Of a DNA stretch of 56,055 nucleotides, positions 1 to 10,297 are shown in pieces; within the stretch, counting starts at the first letter, position 1; each line of letters starts with the position of its first letter. The notes under the pieces were generated by a model. The model did no database searches. It had not been told where the DNA came from and saw nothing but the letters and a program-made list of their open reading frames with translations. The translations under genes were made by a program, and so were the position numbers. Source of the stretch: Alcaligenaceae bacterium (GTDB taxonomy: Bacteria > Pseudomonadota > Gammaproteobacteria > Burkholderiales > Burkholderiaceae_B); assembly GCA_012839585.1 (NCBI GenBank), contig DUNB01000036.1:1-56055 (forward strand), in the 5' to 3' direction.

Positions 1-159
1 TTACAAGACGGTGGTGTGGTCACTACCGTACGTAAAACCCGTGGTGATGATATTGACGCCGCTTGCGGTCAGTTAGCCGGAGACATTCGCGATCGTACGC
101 GTATCCGCGAGCGTTTACCTCAGCAGGGAATGATTATGATTCAACCGGAGCGAGCATGA
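1..159 (+). CDS. rlmN: RlmN C-terminus (23S rRNA m2A2503 methyltransferase), partial
   Basis: The window opens inside a gene. Frame 1 reads 52 residues to a TGA at 157-159. The segment [18 protein letters not shown] matches the conserved C-terminal end of RlmN, a radical-SAM enzyme that methylates C2 of adenine 2503 in 23S rRNA and of A37 in some tRNAs. The catalytic CxxxCxxC cluster and active-site cysteines lie upstream of the window and cannot be checked. The stop overlaps the start of the next gene in an ATGA junction at 156-159, so the two are probably translationally coupled. RlmN followed by a RodZ-like gene and ispG is a common order in beta- and gammaproteobacteria. Confidence 0.85.
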   Translation, partial: LQDGGVVTTVRKTRGDDIDAACGQLAGDIRDRTRIRERLPQQGMIMIQPERA

Positions 160-638
160 GCTTAAACCTCTCTAGCCCTGAGCCAGAGTCCCATCCCAAT
201 CAACTCGGCGCCTTTGTGGCAGAGCTACGTCAGGCGCGAGGATTGAGCTATCAAGATGTCTCCACCCGTATCAAATACTCAGTTCCTCAGCTCGAGGCCT
301 TAGAGCAAGAAAATTGGTCGGCGTTACCCAGCGGTGTGCCGCTGCGCTGGATGATTAAAAGCTACGCACGATTTTTAGAAACAGACGAAACGGTCCTGCT
401 CAACCTGCTGGATAAAACCCCTGGTGCACAGGCAGACGCTGCAAGCAACGAAGTAGCTAAAGGAGCCGATTGGAACGGCTCAGACATGGCGTTGTATGTA
501 GAACCCACTCAGCGCTCTTGGGGCTGGCTATTGATTATTGCCGTTCTTCTATTAATTACGGTCTTTTACGCCTTGGATCAAGGCTGGATTCCTGAAGACT
601 GGCTCATTTTTGATTGGCTCAAAGAATTCACATCATGA
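156..638 (+). CDS. RodZ-like helix-turn-helix membrane protein, short form
   Basis: A 160-residue protein starting at the ATG that overlaps the rlmN stop (ATGA). An in-frame start at 63 would lie inside rlmN and is rejected. Residues about 15-80 form an XRE/RodZ-type helix-turn-helix ([18 protein letters not shown], then [17 protein letters not shown]). A linker follows, then one transmembrane helix at about 121-142 ([19 protein letters not shown]) and a short tail. RodZ proteins bind MreB through the cytoplasmic domain and help maintain rod shape. E. coli RodZ is about 337 residues with a periplasmic C-terminal domain. This protein lacks that domain, so only the cytoplasmic and membrane parts are kept. 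The stop overlaps the ispG start by ATGA. The role in cell shape is inferred from family and position. Confidence 0.75.
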   Translation: MSLNLSSPEPESHPNQLGAFVAELRQARGLSYQDVSTRIKYSVPQLEALEQENWSALPSGVPLRWMIKSYARFLETDETVLLNLLDKTPGAQADAASNEVAKGADWNGSDMALYVEPTQRSWGWLLIIAVLLLITVFYALDQGWIPEDWLIFDWLKEFTS

Positions 639-1912
639 TTGATTTATTTGATTTTGCCTCGTCCGAGCGTGAGGCCTTAGCCGTTGGTGCCGCAGCACGC
701 AAAAAAACGCGTAGTGTAGACGTCAGTTGGGGACAAAACCATGTGTTAGTTGGCGGTGGCGCCCCTGTGGTGGTGCAGTCCATGACCAACACGGATACGG
801 CGAATGCCATTGAGACCGCGATTCAGGTCAAAGAGCTGGCTCAGGCTGGTTCAGAAATGGTGCGTATTACGGTTAACACCCCTGCGGCGGCCAAAGAGGT
901 CGCTGCGATTCGTGAGCAGCTTGATCGCATGAATGTGGATGTGCCCTTGGTGGGGGACTTTCATTACAACGGTCATAAGCTATTAACAGACTACCCAGAG
1001 TGTGCCCAAGCCCTGTCAAAGTATCGTATTAACCCTGGCAATATGGGGGGCGGAAAACGTCGTGATGATAATTTTGCACAGATGATTGAGGTGGCTTGTA
1101 GATACAACAAACCTGTGCGCATTGGCGTTAACTGGGGCAGCTTGGATCACGAGCTCATGGCGAAGATGATGGACAAAAATGCACAGCGCAGCCGCCCTTG
1201 GGAAGCCCAAGCCGTCATGCGCGAGGCATTGGTCGTATCAGCCATTTCTAATGCACAGCGTGCAGAACAATTAGGTCTGCCCGGCAACGCCATTGTGTTG
1301 TCGTGTAAAGTCAGTCATGTTCAAGATCTCATTACCGTCTATCAGGATCTGTCTGCCCGTTGTGATTACCCGCTGCACTTGGGCTTAACTGAGGCGGGGA
1401 TGGGCAGCAAAGGTATTGTGGCCTCTACTGCAGCCTTGTCTGTGTTATTACAGCAGGGCATTGGTGATACGATTCGTATTTCCTTAACTCCAGAGCCGGG
1501 TGGTGATAGACGCCAAGAGGTGGTGGTAGCTCAGGAAATACTACAAACCATGGGGTTGCGTGCCTTTACGCCTATGGTGGTGGCCTGTCCAGGTTGTGGT
1601 AGAACCAGCAGTACGGTCTTCCAAGAGCTAGCCAACGATATTCAGGGTTTTTTGCGCGAGCAAATGCCTATTTGGCGTCACCAATATCCGGGCGTGGAAA
1701 ACATGAACGTGGCCGTGATGGGTTGCGTGGTCAATGGACCAGGAGAAAGCCGTCATGCCGATATTGGAATTAGCTTGCCAGGCACAGGTGAGACCCCTGC
1801 TGCACCGGTCTATGTCGACGGCGAGCGTGTGGTCACCCTAAAAGGTGATACGATTGCCCAAGAGTTTCAACAAATCGTTTTGGATTACGTACAAAAACGG
1901 TACGTGTCGTAA
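635..1912 (+). CDS. ispG: 4-hydroxy-3-methylbut-2-en-1-yl diphosphate synthase IspG
   Basis: IspG (GcpE) converts 2-C-methyl-D-erythritol 2,4-cyclodiphosphate to HMBPP in the non-mevalonate isoprenoid pathway, using a [4Fe-4S] cluster. The 425-residue product has the N-terminal barrel ([41 protein letters not shown]) and C-terminal cluster cysteines in [12 protein letters not shown] and [12 protein letters not shown]. The start is taken as the ATG at 635, which overlaps the preceding stop. A TTG at 614 in frame is less likely because it lies inside the upstream gene. The long loop around residues 250-300 is the plain proteobacterial form. It is cotranscribed with the rodZ-like gene and hisS in this order in many proteobacteria. 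Confidence 0.96.
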   Translation: MIDLFDFASSEREALAVGAAARKKTRSVDVSWGQNHVLVGGGAPVVVQSMTNTDTANAIETAIQVKELAQAGSEMVRITVNTPAAAKEVAAIREQLDRMNVDVPLVGDFHYNGHKLLTDYPECAQALSKYRINPGNMGGGKRRDDNFAQMIEVACRYNKPVRIGVNWGSLDHELMAKMMDKNAQRSRPWEAQAVMREALVVSAISNAQRAEQLGLPGNAIVLSCKVSHVQDLITVYQDLSARCDYPLHLGLTEAGMGSKGIVASTAALSVLLQQGIGDTIRISLTPEPGGDRRQEVVVAQEILQTMGLRAFTPMVVACPGCGRTSSTVFQELANDIQGFLREQMPIWRHQYPGVENMNVAVMGCVVNGPGESRHADIGISLPGTGETPAAPVYVDGERVVTLKGDTIAQEFQQIVLDYVQKRYVS

Positions 1913-1949
1913 TTAGGTACCAGGCGCAAGCCTACGGAAAAGAATCTAT

Positions 1950-3233
1950 ATGTCGAAGTCTGTACAAAAACTTCGTGGCCTGACTGGCATGAAGGACATA
2001 CTCCCCGGTGAAAGTGCCCAGTGGGAGCAACTAGAACAAACGGTACGTGATTGGTTGGCCAGCTATGGCTATCGCAATATGCGCACGCCGGTGTTGGAAT
2101 ATACCCAGTTATTTGCACGTGGTATCGGCGAGGTCACCGATATTGTCGAAAAAGAGATGTACTCGTTCACCGACTCGCTCAATGACGACAAGCTCACCAT
2201 GCGCCCCGAGTTTACGGCGGGCATAGTGCGCGCGGCCATCGAGCACAACATGCTCTATGATCGACCCCACCGCTTATACAGTATTGGTCCTGTGTTTAGA
2301 CACGAAAGACCACAACGTGGGCGTTATAGGCAGTTCCACCAAATCGACGTAGAGGCCCTGGGCTTACCTGGGCCTGATATCGATGCTGAGCTCATTATTA
2401 TGTTGGCTCGCTTGTGGAAAAAACTGGGTCTCAATGATGTGCGCTTAGAGATTAACTCTTTAGGCCAAACCGAAGAGCGTGCTGCGCATCGCGAGGCGCT
2501 CATTGCCTACCTAGAGCAGCACACTGACGTGATGGATGACGAAGCCAAACGTCGGATGTATACCAATCCACTTCGGGTATTGGATACCAAAAATCCAGCG
2601 ATGCAAGAGATGGCAAATAATGCGCCGAAATTATTTGATTTCTTAGGCGAGGAATCCTTGGCGCATTATCACGGTGTGTGTCAACGCTTAGACGAGGCGG
2701 GGATTAGCTATACCCTGAATCCTCGGATGGTGCGTGGTTTGGATTATTACAACCTGACTGTCTTTGAGTGGGTGACCGATCGCTTGGGTGCGCAAGGCAC
2801 CGTTTGTGGTGGTGGTCGTTACGACGGGCTGATGGAAATTCTAGGTGGTAAACCCGCTCCGGCAGTGGGTTTTGCGATTGGGATGGAGCGTTTGCTAGAC
2901 TTATGTCACCAAGACAAAGAGCCCGAACCTGTTCCTGAGTGCCAGATTTATATGGTGCATCAGGGCGACGCCGCACAGCGTCAGGCGATGTTGTTGGCGG
3001 AGCAGTTACGCGATGTGGGGCTAAATGTTTTGGTACACGCCGGCTCGACTGGTTTTAAATCACAATTTAAACGTGCCGATGCCAGTGGTGCAGTCGCGGC
3101 TGTGATTTTAGCTGAGTCCGAGCTCCAGGAGCGCATGGCCAGTGTGAAGTGGTTGCGAGCCGAAGAGGCGGAGCAACAGCAACAGAGCATTGCATTTGAT
3201 CAACTTGCTACATATTTGCAGTCAAAGGTTTAA
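1950..3233 (+). CDS. hisS: Histidyl-tRNA synthetase
   Basis: A class II aminoacyl-tRNA synthetase of 427 residues that charges tRNA-His in the cytoplasm. Motif 1 surrounds [14 protein letters not shown]. Motif 2 is [20 protein letters not shown]. The histidine-binding loop is [16 protein letters not shown] and motif 3 is [11 protein letters not shown]. The C-terminal anticodon-binding domain covers roughly residues 330-427. Length is normal for a bacterial HisRS. It begins 37 bp after ispG and ends 5 bp before yfgM, so it belongs to the same operon. The window also holds its non-catalytic paralogue hisZ. Confidence 0.97.
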   Translation: MSKSVQKLRGLTGMKDILPGESAQWEQLEQTVRDWLASYGYRNMRTPVLEYTQLFARGIGEVTDIVEKEMYSFTDSLNDDKLTMRPEFTAGIVRAAIEHNMLYDRPHRLYSIGPVFRHERPQRGRYRQFHQIDVEALGLPGPDIDAELIIMLARLWKKLGLNDVRLEINSLGQTEERAAHREALIAYLEQHTDVMDDEAKRRMYTNPLRVLDTKNPAMQEMANNAPKLFDFLGEESLAHYHGVCQRLDEAGISYTLNPRMVRGLDYYNLTVFEWVTDRLGAQGTVCGGGRYDGLMEILGGKPAPAVGFAIGMERLLDLCHQDKEPEPVPECQIYMVHQGDAAQRQAMLLAEQLRDVGLNVLVHAGSTGFKSQFKRADASGAVAAVILAESELQERMASVKWLRAEEAEQQQQSIAFDQLATYLQSKV

Positions 3234-3238
3234 TCCGC

Positions 3239-3874
3239 ATGGCATACGATATAGAAGAACAGGAAAAGCTAGACGCCATTAAAGATTGGTGGGACAAAAA
3301 TGGTGTAAAAGTGATGGTGTTGGCCTTTAGCTTTGCGCTGGCTGTATTAGGCTGGCGTGGCTATCAATGGTACGAACAACATCAAGCCACCAAGGCGATG
3401 GGTTACTTTGAAGCCCTAGAGGTCGCTGCTACACAACAAACGGACGAATCCAAAGTGCGCGTTTTAGCCGCTAGCGAGGCGCTGCGCAATGATCACGCCA
3501 AATCAGGCTATACCAGCCGTGGTGTCTTGTTGGCCGCAGAGGCGCTGCATCAGCAAGGTGATTTAGACGCAGCTAAAGACCAGTTGCAATGGTTGGCACA
3601 AAATAGCGCAGAACCCGCTATGGTTGATATGGCTCGTTTGCGTTTGGCAGGAATCTTACTCGAACAGGCCGATTATCCGGCAGCTTTGGACTTATTGAAA
3701 AACCCATCTGAGGCTTATGCAGGACTCTATGCGGATCGTCGTGGGGATATCCAATACGCTCAAGGGCAGTTGGATCAAGCACGCTCCGAGTGGGAGCAAG
3801 CTTTAGCAGGATTATCTCATGTAGCGTATAACCAAATTGTGCAACTAAAACTTGATGCTTTAGGAAAGGAATAA
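3239..3874 (+). CDS. YfgM-like tetratricopeptide membrane protein
   Basis: A 211-residue member of the YfgM / DUF2133 family. The short cytoplasmic N-terminus (YDIEEQEKLDAIKDWWDKNG) is followed by one transmembrane helix at about residues 24-43 and a periplasmic TPR-like region with repeats such as LLAAEALHQQGDLDAAKDQL and AQGQLDQARSEWEQAL. In E. coli YfgM is an ancillary SecYEG partner that hands exported proteins to periplasmic chaperones with PpiD. It sits between hisS and bamB exactly as in E. coli. The start ATG lies 6 bp after the hisS stop and only weak ribosome-binding sequence is visible, so coupling to hisS translation is likely. Confidence 0.88.
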   Translation: MAYDIEEQEKLDAIKDWWDKNGVKVMVLAFSFALAVLGWRGYQWYEQHQATKAMGYFEALEVAATQQTDESKVRVLAASEALRNDHAKSGYTSRGVLLAAEALHQQGDLDAAKDQLQWLAQNSAEPAMVDMARLRLAGILLEQADYPAALDLLKNPSEAYAGLYADRRGDIQYAQGQLDQARSEWEQALAGLSHVAYNQIVQLKLDALGKE

Positions 3875-3877
3875 CGC

Positions 3878-5035
3878 ATGACCCAGTTACTGAACTTACG
3901 CTCGGCTAAATTTGCCGTGGCTGCACTTAGCCTTGCCGCGCTCAGTGCTTGCTCTATGTTTTCTTCTAAAGATCCTCGGTTTCTACCTACGCCTTTAACG
4001 GACTATGAGGCCCGAGTCGCAGCCAATGTGCGTTGGTCAGTTTCTGTGGGTAAAGGCTCCGGTTTTGGCTTTATTCCGGCCCGTGTTGGTGATCGTGTTT
4101 ATGCCGCAGCGCCCTCGGGACAAGTCGTTCAGGTTGGATTGTCTTCCGGCGCAGTCGGTTGGACTGTCAATACCTCTAAAACCCTATCAGCTGGCGTGGG
4201 CGCGGACGACAGAATCGTCGCTGTGGCGGCGAATGATGGCTCTGTGATGGCGTATGACACAGCAGGTAATCATCTTTGGACCAGCAAAGCCAGCAGCGAA
4301 GTCAACGTACCGCCCGCTGTAGGCGATGGTTTGGTCGTGGTGCGTAGTTCTGACTACCGTATTCAAGCCTTTGATGCGCGTTCCGGTGATTTGCTCTGGA
4401 GCTTACAACGTCCTGGTCCCGCTTTGGCCTTAAAAACCAACATTAAAATGGAAGTGTTTGATGGGATGGTTATTGCCGGACTGCCGAATGGACGTTTGAT
4501 GATCATTGATGGGGCGACGGGGGCTGTGCAATGGGAGGGTGTGGTATCGCAATCGCGTGGTGTCACCGATCTAGAACGCATTAACGACGTGGTGGGAGGT
4601 CCTGTGGCGGCCGGACCGCTACTTTGTGCCGCCTCTTATCAAGGTAAAGCAGTATGCTTTGATGTCTCCCAGGGTGGTTTTCCTGTATGGCAAAAAGATT
4701 TTTCCACGGCCACAGGGCTAGCCACCGATGGTCGATTGTTGTTTGGTTCTACACAACGTGATGTTGTCACTGCTTTGGCTCTCAGTGATGGCACAACCGT
4801 CTGGAAACAAGACGGCTTACGTAATCGTAAACTCTCTGGGCCCGCTGCGTTAGAAAATGCTGTAGCAGTGGGTGACTACGAGGGACATATTCATTTTCTT
4901 TCCCGCAGTGACGGACGTCTGATAGGACGTGTAAACGTTGGCTCCGGGGCTGTTGTTTCGCCATTGGTAGGTACCGAATACGGTGCACTGGTCCAAAGCG
5001 GTAACGGCAATTTAGTATTGGTTGGTGTCAATTGA
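3878..5035 (+). CDS. bamB: Outer-membrane assembly lipoprotein BamB
   Basis: A 385-residue lipoprotein subunit of the BAM complex, which inserts beta-barrel proteins into the outer membrane. The N-terminal signal ends in a lipobox LSAC with the acylated cysteine at residue 25. The mature part is an eight-bladed PQQ-type beta-propeller; repeats are visible as [45 protein letters not shown] and [13 protein letters not shown] good ribosome-binding site (AAAGGAA) precedes the ATG. The stop shares bases with the der start in a TTGA junction. The arrangement yfgM-bamB-der is conserved with E. coli. Confidence 0.95.
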   Translation: MTQLLNLRSAKFAVAALSLAALSACSMFSSKDPRFLPTPLTDYEARVAANVRWSVSVGKGSGFGFIPARVGDRVYAAAPSGQVVQVGLSSGAVGWTVNTSKTLSAGVGADDRIVAVAANDGSVMAYDTAGNHLWTSKASSEVNVPPAVGDGLVVVRSSDYRIQAFDARSGDLLWSLQRPGPALALKTNIKMEVFDGMVIAGLPNGRLMIIDGATGAVQWEGVVSQSRGVTDLERINDVVGGPVAAGPLLCAASYQGKAVCFDVSQGGFPVWQKDFSTATGLATDGRLLFGSTQRDVVTALALSDGTTVWKQDGLRNRKLSGPAALENAVAVGDYEGHIHFLSRSDGRLIGRVNVGSGAVVSPLVGTEYGALVQSGNGNLVLVGVN

Positions 5036-6405
5036 AACACATAGCTTTTAAACCCGTCGTGACCATTGTGGGTCGTGCCAACGTAGGCAAATCGACGTTA
5101 TTTAACCGCCTAACCCGATCTCGTCAGGCTCTTGTGGCTGACTTTCCTGGGTTAACGCGTGACCGTCACTATGGTGAAGGTCGTATGGGCTCGCGCCCTT
5201 ACCTGATTGTGGACACCGGCGGTTTTGAGCCGGTAGTTAAAGACGGAATTGTGCGTGAAATGGCCCGACAAACTGAACAGGCAATTGCTGAGTCGGATGT
5301 CATCATTTTTTTAGTGGACGCACGCGAGGGCCTAAATCGACTGGATTTTGATATTGCCAATCTACTACGTCGTAGTGGGCAGCCGGTTCTACTAGCCATT
5401 AACAAAGCAGAGGGCATGCGATATGGCACTGCCGGGCTAGAGTTCCACGAATTAGGCTTAGGCGAAGCGCACTTGATTTCAGCTTCGCACGGTGATGGGG
5501 TCGGAGAACTGATCGAGGCTGCTTTGGCTCATATTCCTGAGCCAGAGATCGAAGAAGAGCCCGAATTTGATCCAGATGCGCCTGAAGAGCCCTTTAAACA
5601 TCGCATTAAACTTGCTGTAGTAGGGCGTCCGAATGTGGGTAAATCCACTTTTATCAATGCCTTGATGGGCGAAGAGCGTGTGATTGCCTTTGATCAGCCT
5701 GGCACCACGCGTGATGCGATTGAAATTGAGTTCGACTACAAGGGAACACCCTATACGCTGATTGATACGGCGGGCTTACGTAAACGTGGCAAGGTGTTTG
5801 AGACCATTGAAAAATTCTCGGTGATCAAAACCTTGCAAGCCATAGAGGCCGCAAACGTGGTGCTCTTGATGCTAGACGCCTCCAGCGAAATTTCCGATCA
5901 AGACGCCAGCATTGCCGGCTTTGTTCTGGAAACAGGGCGTGCCGTCGTGATCGCTATCAACAAATGGGATGATGTAGATAGCTATCGACGCGAATGGGCC
6001 AAACGAGAATACGCACGTAAATTGCGCTTCTTGGATTTTGCTAAAGTACAAACCATTTCAGCTCTAAAAGGTCAGGGGATTAATCATGTGATGCGCGCCG
6101 TAAAATCCGCGCATGCGGCTGCATTCCGTCGTCTGCCTACGCCTAAACTAACACGCGTCATTCATGATGCGGTTGAACAGCAACAGCCGCCACGCAAAGG
6201 AATTTTCCGCCCCAAAATGCGTTATGCCCACCAAGGCGGTCAAAATCCACCTATTGTTATTGTGCATGGTAGTGGCTTGGATGGGGTATCAGATAGCTAT
6301 AAACGTTACCTCGAAGGCAAGGTCCGAGAGGCATTTGACCTCGAAGGGACCCCAATGCGTGTCGAGCTTAAATCTTCGCGTAATCCTTATGCTCAGGAGA
6401 AATAA
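5032..6405 (+). CDS. der: Ribosome-assembly GTPase Der (EngA)
   Basis: Der has two GTPase domains in tandem and a C-terminal KH-like domain, and acts in 50S subunit maturation. The 457-residue product shows a first P-loop GRANVGKS (about residues 14-21) with DFPGLTRD and NKAEG, and a second P-loop GRPNVGKS with [13 protein letters not shown] and NKWD. The KH region covers roughly residues 360-457. The start is a TTG overlapping the bamB stop (TTGA). No better in-frame start lies close upstream of the first P-loop. Position 3 of the first P-loop is Ala, where the second has Pro, a harmless variation. An acidic linker ([18 protein letters not shown]) joins the two G domains. Confidence 0.96.
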   Translation: MKHIAFKPVVTIVGRANVGKSTLFNRLTRSRQALVADFPGLTRDRHYGEGRMGSRPYLIVDTGGFEPVVKDGIVREMARQTEQAIAESDVIIFLVDAREGLNRLDFDIANLLRRSGQPVLLAINKAEGMRYGTAGLEFHELGLGEAHLISASHGDGVGELIEAALAHIPEPEIEEEPEFDPDAPEEPFKHRIKLAVVGRPNVGKSTFINALMGEERVIAFDQPGTTRDAIEIEFDYKGTPYTLIDTAGLRKRGKVFETIEKFSVIKTLQAIEAANVVLLMLDASSEISDQDASIAGFVLETGRAVVIAINKWDDVDSYRREWAKREYARKLRFLDFAKVQTISALKGQGINHVMRAVKSAHAAAFRRLPTPKLTRVIHDAVEQQQPPRKGIFRPKMRYAHQGGQNPPIVIVHGSGLDGVSDSYKRYLEGKVREAFDLEGTPMRVELKSSRNPYAQEK

Positions 6406-7485
6406 TTGAGTCGTTTTTGGAGTGACCATATTCACGCCTTGCAGCCCTATGAGCCAGGCGAACAACCTAAGCAAAAATTACTAAAGCTCAACACCAATGA
6501 GCATGCTTATGGTCCATCGCCTAAGGTCTTAGAGGCGATAGCGGCAGTGACTAATGATGATTTGCGCTTGTATCCTCCTTACGATAGCGCTGCGTTAACC
6601 GCCGCTATCGCAGAGCTGCATCAGGTTGGCACCGATCAGGTGTTTTTAGGTAATGGTTCGGACGAGGTATTGGCTCATGTGTTTAATACCTTGTTTTTAC
6701 GAGCAGGGCGTCCGCTCTTAATGCCGGACATCACCTATAGTTTCTATAAAACCTATTGTTCCTTTTTTGGTGTGCCTGCCGAATTACAACCTTTGGCTGA
6801 TGATTTCACCATCAATGTGGCGGACTACACGCGTTCTCGCGAAGTGGCTCCTGCAGCGATTATTTTTGCCAATCCTAATGCGCCAACAGGGTTAGCTTTG
6901 AGCCTGGCAGATATTGCGGCCATTGCTCAGGCTAATCCAGATTCTGCGGTGGTAGTTGATGAGGCTTATGTGGATTTTGGCGCCGAATCCGCTGTAGGCT
7001 TAATGCAGCAATATGAAAATATTGTAGTGATCCACACCTTATCTAAATCCTATGCATTGGCCGGTTTACGTGTGGGCTATGCTTTAGCTAGTCCCGAGGT
7101 TGTGGCTGGATTACAACGAGTCAAAGACAGCTTTAACTCTTACCCTCTAGATACCTTGGCTCAAGCTGGGGCCTTGGCGGCGATTCAAGATCGTGCTGAC
7201 TTTGATAAAAAGCGCGCTGCTATAATTCAAAGCCGGGATGAGCTTACAGTAGCCTTACAGGCCTTGGATTTTGATGTTTTAGATTCAAAAACGAATTTTG
7301 TGTTTGCGCGTCATCGTCAGGTGGATGCTAAACACATTCATCAGGCGCTACGTGATCACGGTATTTTAGTGCGCCACTTTAATCAGCCTCGTATTGATCA
7401 GTTTTTGCGTATAACCATCGGAACCCCTGAACAATGCGCTACACTACTAACAGCGCTGCGTGAGATTTTGTCTGCGCAGCAATAG
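6406..7485 (+). CDS. hisC: Histidinol-phosphate aminotransferase
   Basis: HisC is a PLP-dependent class II aminotransferase that makes histidinol phosphate from imidazole-acetol phosphate. The 359-residue protein begins directly after the der stop with a TTG preceded by AGGAGA at 6395-6400, five bases upstream, which supports the unusual start. Visible motifs are the N-terminal KLNTNEHAYGPSPKVLEAI, LGNGSDEVLAH, ANPNAPTG, VVVDEAYVDF and the PLP-lysine segment HTLSKSYALAGLRVGYA. A hisC copy between der and hfq is outside any histidine operon. Burkholderiales often keep more than one HisC paralogue, and some act on aromatic substrates, so exact substrate preference is inferred. Confidence 0.9.
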   Translation: MSRFWSDHIHALQPYEPGEQPKQKLLKLNTNEHAYGPSPKVLEAIAAVTNDDLRLYPPYDSAALTAAIAELHQVGTDQVFLGNGSDEVLAHVFNTLFLRAGRPLLMPDITYSFYKTYCSFFGVPAELQPLADDFTINVADYTRSREVAPAAIIFANPNAPTGLALSLADIAAIAQANPDSAVVVDEAYVDFGAESAVGLMQQYENIVVIHTLSKSYALAGLRVGYALASPEVVAGLQRVKDSFNSYPLDTLAQAGALAAIQDRADFDKKRAAIIQSRDELTVALQALDFDVLDSKTNFVFARHRQVDAKHIHQALRDHGILVRHFNQPRIDQFLRITIGTPEQCATLLTALREILSAQQ

Positions 7486-7581
7486 ATAACCTGGCCATGC
7501 TTGGCTTGATGAGTGGTATATTAAATACGCCTCACAAGAAATCGAATCAACTTAAATAACAACATAATTGGAGCCTAGCCA

Positions 7582-7818
7582 ATGAGTAACAAAGGGCAGA
7601 TACTACAAGACCCATTTTTAAACGCCCTACGCAAGGAACATATCCCTGTTTCCATTTACCTTGTGAATGGCATTAAATTGCAGGGCCAAATCGAATCATT
7701 TGACCAGTACGTGGTTTTACTACGTAACACCGTCACACAAATGGTATATAAACACGCCATCTCCACCGTGGTGCCAGCACGTCCTGTGACATTAAAATCG
7801 GACGAAGACGCTGAATAA
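7582..7818 (+). CDS. hfq: RNA chaperone Hfq
   Basis: Hfq forms a hexameric Sm ring that pairs small RNAs with mRNAs and binds A-rich and U-rich RNA. The 78-residue protein contains the Sm1 region ([20 protein letters not shown]) and the Sm2 motif YKHAIST, with proximal-face Gln near residue 9 and a short C-terminal tail. The ATG at 7582 has GGAG eight bases upstream. A strong intrinsic terminator follows at 7844-7884. The 96-bp gap after hisC probably holds its own promoter, but no convincing -35/-10 pair could be assigned. Confidence 0.98.
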   Translation: MSNKGQILQDPFLNALRKEHIPVSIYLVNGIKLQGQIESFDQYVVLLRNTVTQMVYKHAISTVVPARPVTLKSDEDAE

Positions 7819-7843
7819 GCTATTTTTCACACCGTACCCCCGA

Positions 7844-7884
7844 CCCGCTAAATCTGTTTTGGTATTTAGCGGGCCTTTCTTTTT
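7844..7884 (+). terminator. Intrinsic terminator after hfq
   Basis: A perfect 10-bp stem (CCCGCTAAAT paired with ATTTAGCGGG) with a 10-nt loop is followed by a T-rich run. It lies between hfq and hflX, so some hfq transcripts should end here while hflX is reached by readthrough or a separate promoter. Confidence 0.9.
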
Positions 7885-7899
7885 AGGTTTGAATGGTCT

Positions 7900-8997
7900 A
7901 TGAAAGCGTTAATTGTTAGCGTCAATATGGGCGATTTAGACTACGAAGCCCACGCTGAAGAGTTCCGCATGCTGGCTCAGGGAGCTGGGGCTCAGATTAT
8001 GGATACGGTGGTCGTTAAGCGTGATCGTCCAGATGCCGCCCTGTTTATCGGTAAAGGCAAGCTCCAAGAGGCTGTGCTGATTGCTGATCAACACGAGGTC
8101 GAAATTATTTTGTTTGACCAGGCTTTAAGCCCCGCTCAACAACGTAACCTCGAGCGTGAGTTCAACCGACGTGTCGTAGACAGAGTGCTATTGATATTAG
8201 ATATTTTTGCTCTGCGCGCTCAAAGCCACGAAGGTAAGCTGCAAGTCGAACTAGCGCAACTACAGCATTTATCGACTCGCCTGACTCGAATGTGGACCCA
8301 CTTGGAACGACAGCAGGGGGGTATAGGTATTCGAGGGCCAGGGGAATCCCAGCTAGAACTCGATAGACGTATGATTGGCGTCAAAGTGCGTAAATTGCGC
8401 GAACGCCTTGATAAACTGAATCGCCAGCGCCAGACACAGCGTCGCTCGCGTATGCGGGGCAGTACCTTAAATGTATCGCTAGTGGGCTATACTAACGCAG
8501 GTAAATCTACGTTATTTAACGCCCTGACGCGGGCTGGTGCTTATGCGGCAGATCAGCTGTTTGCGACGCTAGATACGACCACTCGACGCATCTGGATCGA
8601 GGGGGCAGGGCAGGTAGTGGTCTCTGATACAGTAGGCTTTATTCGAGACTTACCTCCTACATTAATTGCAGCGTTTCGCGCTACACTTGAGGAAACCATT
8701 CATGCGGATTTGCTATTGCATGTGGTGGATGCCTCAAGTCCGCAAAAAGACGAACAAGTTCACGAAGTCAACAAGGTCCTCGCTGATATTGGCGCAGATC
8801 AAGTTCCGACTATTTTGGTCTACAACAAGATTGACTCTGCAGGATTATCTCCGCGCTTAGAGCGTGATGAAAATGGCAAGGTAACGCGAGTTTTTGTCAG
8901 CGCTTTAGATAGAGCTGGTTTAGATGAGTTACGCACGGCCATTGTTGAGTCAGGTCAATCACTGGAAAGTAATACATTCCATGACGAGAATTTATAA
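7900..8997 (+). CDS. hflX: GTPase HflX
   Basis: HflX is a ribosome-associated GTPase that splits stalled 70S or dimerised ribosomes under stress. The 365-residue protein has the N-terminal HflX domain (ALFIGKGKLQEA, ILFDQALSPAQQRNLERE), the glycine-rich linker GGIGIRGPGESQLELDRR, and the G domain with P-loop GYTNAGKSTLFNAL, G3 DTVGFIRDLP and G4 NKID. It is a little shorter than E. coli HflX (426 residues), mainly at the C-terminus. Its last 17 bp overlap the start of hflK. The hfq-hflX-hflK-hflC order is conserved in proteobacteria. Confidence 0.95.
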   Translation: MKALIVSVNMGDLDYEAHAEEFRMLAQGAGAQIMDTVVVKRDRPDAALFIGKGKLQEAVLIADQHEVEIILFDQALSPAQQRNLEREFNRRVVDRVLLILDIFALRAQSHEGKLQVELAQLQHLSTRLTRMWTHLERQQGGIGIRGPGESQLELDRRMIGVKVRKLRERLDKLNRQRQTQRRSRMRGSTLNVSLVGYTNAGKSTLFNALTRAGAYAADQLFATLDTTTRRIWIEGAGQVVVSDTVGFIRDLPPTLIAAFRATLEETIHADLLLHVVDASSPQKDEQVHEVNKVLADIGADQVPTILVYNKIDSAGLSPRLERDENGKVTRVFVSALDRAGLDELRTAIVESGQSLESNTFHDENL

Positions 8998-10291
8998 TTT
9001 AAATGATCCCGGTTGGGGTCGCGACGGTAACAAAAACAGTGGTGATCAAAATCAACCACCCCGTCGCCCTAATAATCAAGACACACCTCCTGATTTGGAC
9101 GAGGTGTGGCGCGACTTCAATAAACGTCTTTCCTCTTTGTTTGGCAACAAAGGCGGTGGCGGCGGAAACCAGCAGCCCCCTGGCGGAGGACGACAGCCTA
9201 TGAAAATGCCTAAAGGCTCTCCTAAGCTTTTTATGGGCTTATTAATTTTGATCGTGGGCTTTTGGCTCTCGACCGGGTTTATTATTGTCCAAGAAGGTCA
9301 GGTCGCCGTTGTGACCCGTTTTGGTCAGTACACCAAAACCTTGAACCCCGGTTTGCAGTGGCGTTTGCCTAGTCCCATCGAGGACCACCAAGCCGTTAAT
9401 ATTTCACAGCTACGTACCTTTGAAATTGGGTTCCGCGGTAACTCTCGCAACAAGGTGCTCACCGAATCGTTAATGCTTACGGCCGATGAAAGCATTGTGG
9501 ATGTGCAGTTCGTGGTGCAATACCGATTGCTACAAACCGGTGCGCCGGATTATTTGTTTAACACCAATAATCCAGACGAGGCCGTGCGCCAGTCGGCCGA
9601 AACCGCCATGCGCGAAATCGTGGGTAAAAAACCCATGGACTTTGTGTTGTACTCTGGTCGTACAGAGGTTGCCTCTGAGGTACAGCAGTTGGCTCAAGCT
9701 ATTCTAGATCGCTATAAAACCGGTGTGCAGATCAGTACCGTAGCGATTCAGAACGTACAGCCCCCAGAGCAAGTGCAAGCGGCCTTTGATGATGCGGTTA
9801 AGGCCGGTCAGGATCGTGAACGCCAAATTAACGAGGGTAATGCCTACGCAAACAAAGTATTGCCCGAGGCCCAAGGTCAGGTAGCCCGTATGCTACAACA
9901 AGCCGAAGGTTATAAAGCCAAAGTATTGGGTGATGCCACGGGTGACAGCGCACGCTTTAATAGTATCGTTACCGAATACGATAAAGCGCCAGGCATCATG
10001 CGTGATCGTCTCTATATCAGTACCTTTGAGCAGATCTTGGCGACCACCAATAAGGTCATCGTAGATAGCAAAAACAATAATATGTTGTATTTGCCCTTAG
10101 ATCAGGTGGCTAAAAACGTAGCGCGTGACAGTGTTCGCAGCAGCGATACGCCACATGCGGCGGCTTCTGGAGCGACGAATAACTCTTCGCCGACGACAAC
10201 ACCAGCGCGCACGACCACAAAGCCCGCGACTATCCCTAGCTCTAGCGATATGGGTAGTTTGGGTAATCCTTATTCACCTTATTCCCGCTAG
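8981..10291 (+). CDS. hflK: Membrane protease modulator HflK
   Basis: HflK and HflC form a large membrane cage that controls FtsH proteolysis. The ATG at 8981 gives 436 residues starting MTRIYNLNDPGWGRDG and overlaps the hflX end by 17 bp. The upstream in-frame start at 8924 lies inside hflX and is rejected. The N-terminus is Gly, Asn, Pro and Gln rich. One transmembrane helix covers about residues 82-104 (LFMGLLILIVGFWLSTGFII), followed by the SPFH/band-7 domain (EGQVAVVTRFGQYTKTLNPG) and a coiled region. The Ser/Thr-rich tail is of low complexity. No active site is expected. Confidence 0.95.
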   Translation: MTRIYNLNDPGWGRDGNKNSGDQNQPPRRPNNQDTPPDLDEVWRDFNKRLSSLFGNKGGGGGNQQPPGGGRQPMKMPKGSPKLFMGLLILIVGFWLSTGFIIVQEGQVAVVTRFGQYTKTLNPGLQWRLPSPIEDHQAVNISQLRTFEIGFRGNSRNKVLTESLMLTADESIVDVQFVVQYRLLQTGAPDYLFNTNNPDEAVRQSAETAMREIVGKKPMDFVLYSGRTEVASEVQQLAQAILDRYKTGVQISTVAIQNVQPPEQVQAAFDDAVKAGQDRERQINEGNAYANKVLPEAQGQVARMLQQAEGYKAKVLGDATGDSARFNSIVTEYDKAPGIMRDRLYISTFEQILATTNKVIVDSKNNNMLYLPLDQVAKNVARDSVRSSDTPHAAASGATNNSSPTTTPARTTTKPATIPSSSDMGSLGNPYSPYSR

Positions 10292-10297
10292 GAGGTC

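Noticed and set aside
63-155. Longer N-terminus for the RodZ-like protein
   Set aside because: It would overlap the rlmN coding end in another frame, and the ATGA junction at 156 is the usual coupling arrangement.
7486-7581. hfq promoter at TTGGCT (7501)
   Set aside because: No -10 element lies at 16-18 bp spacing; the nearby TATATT is too close.
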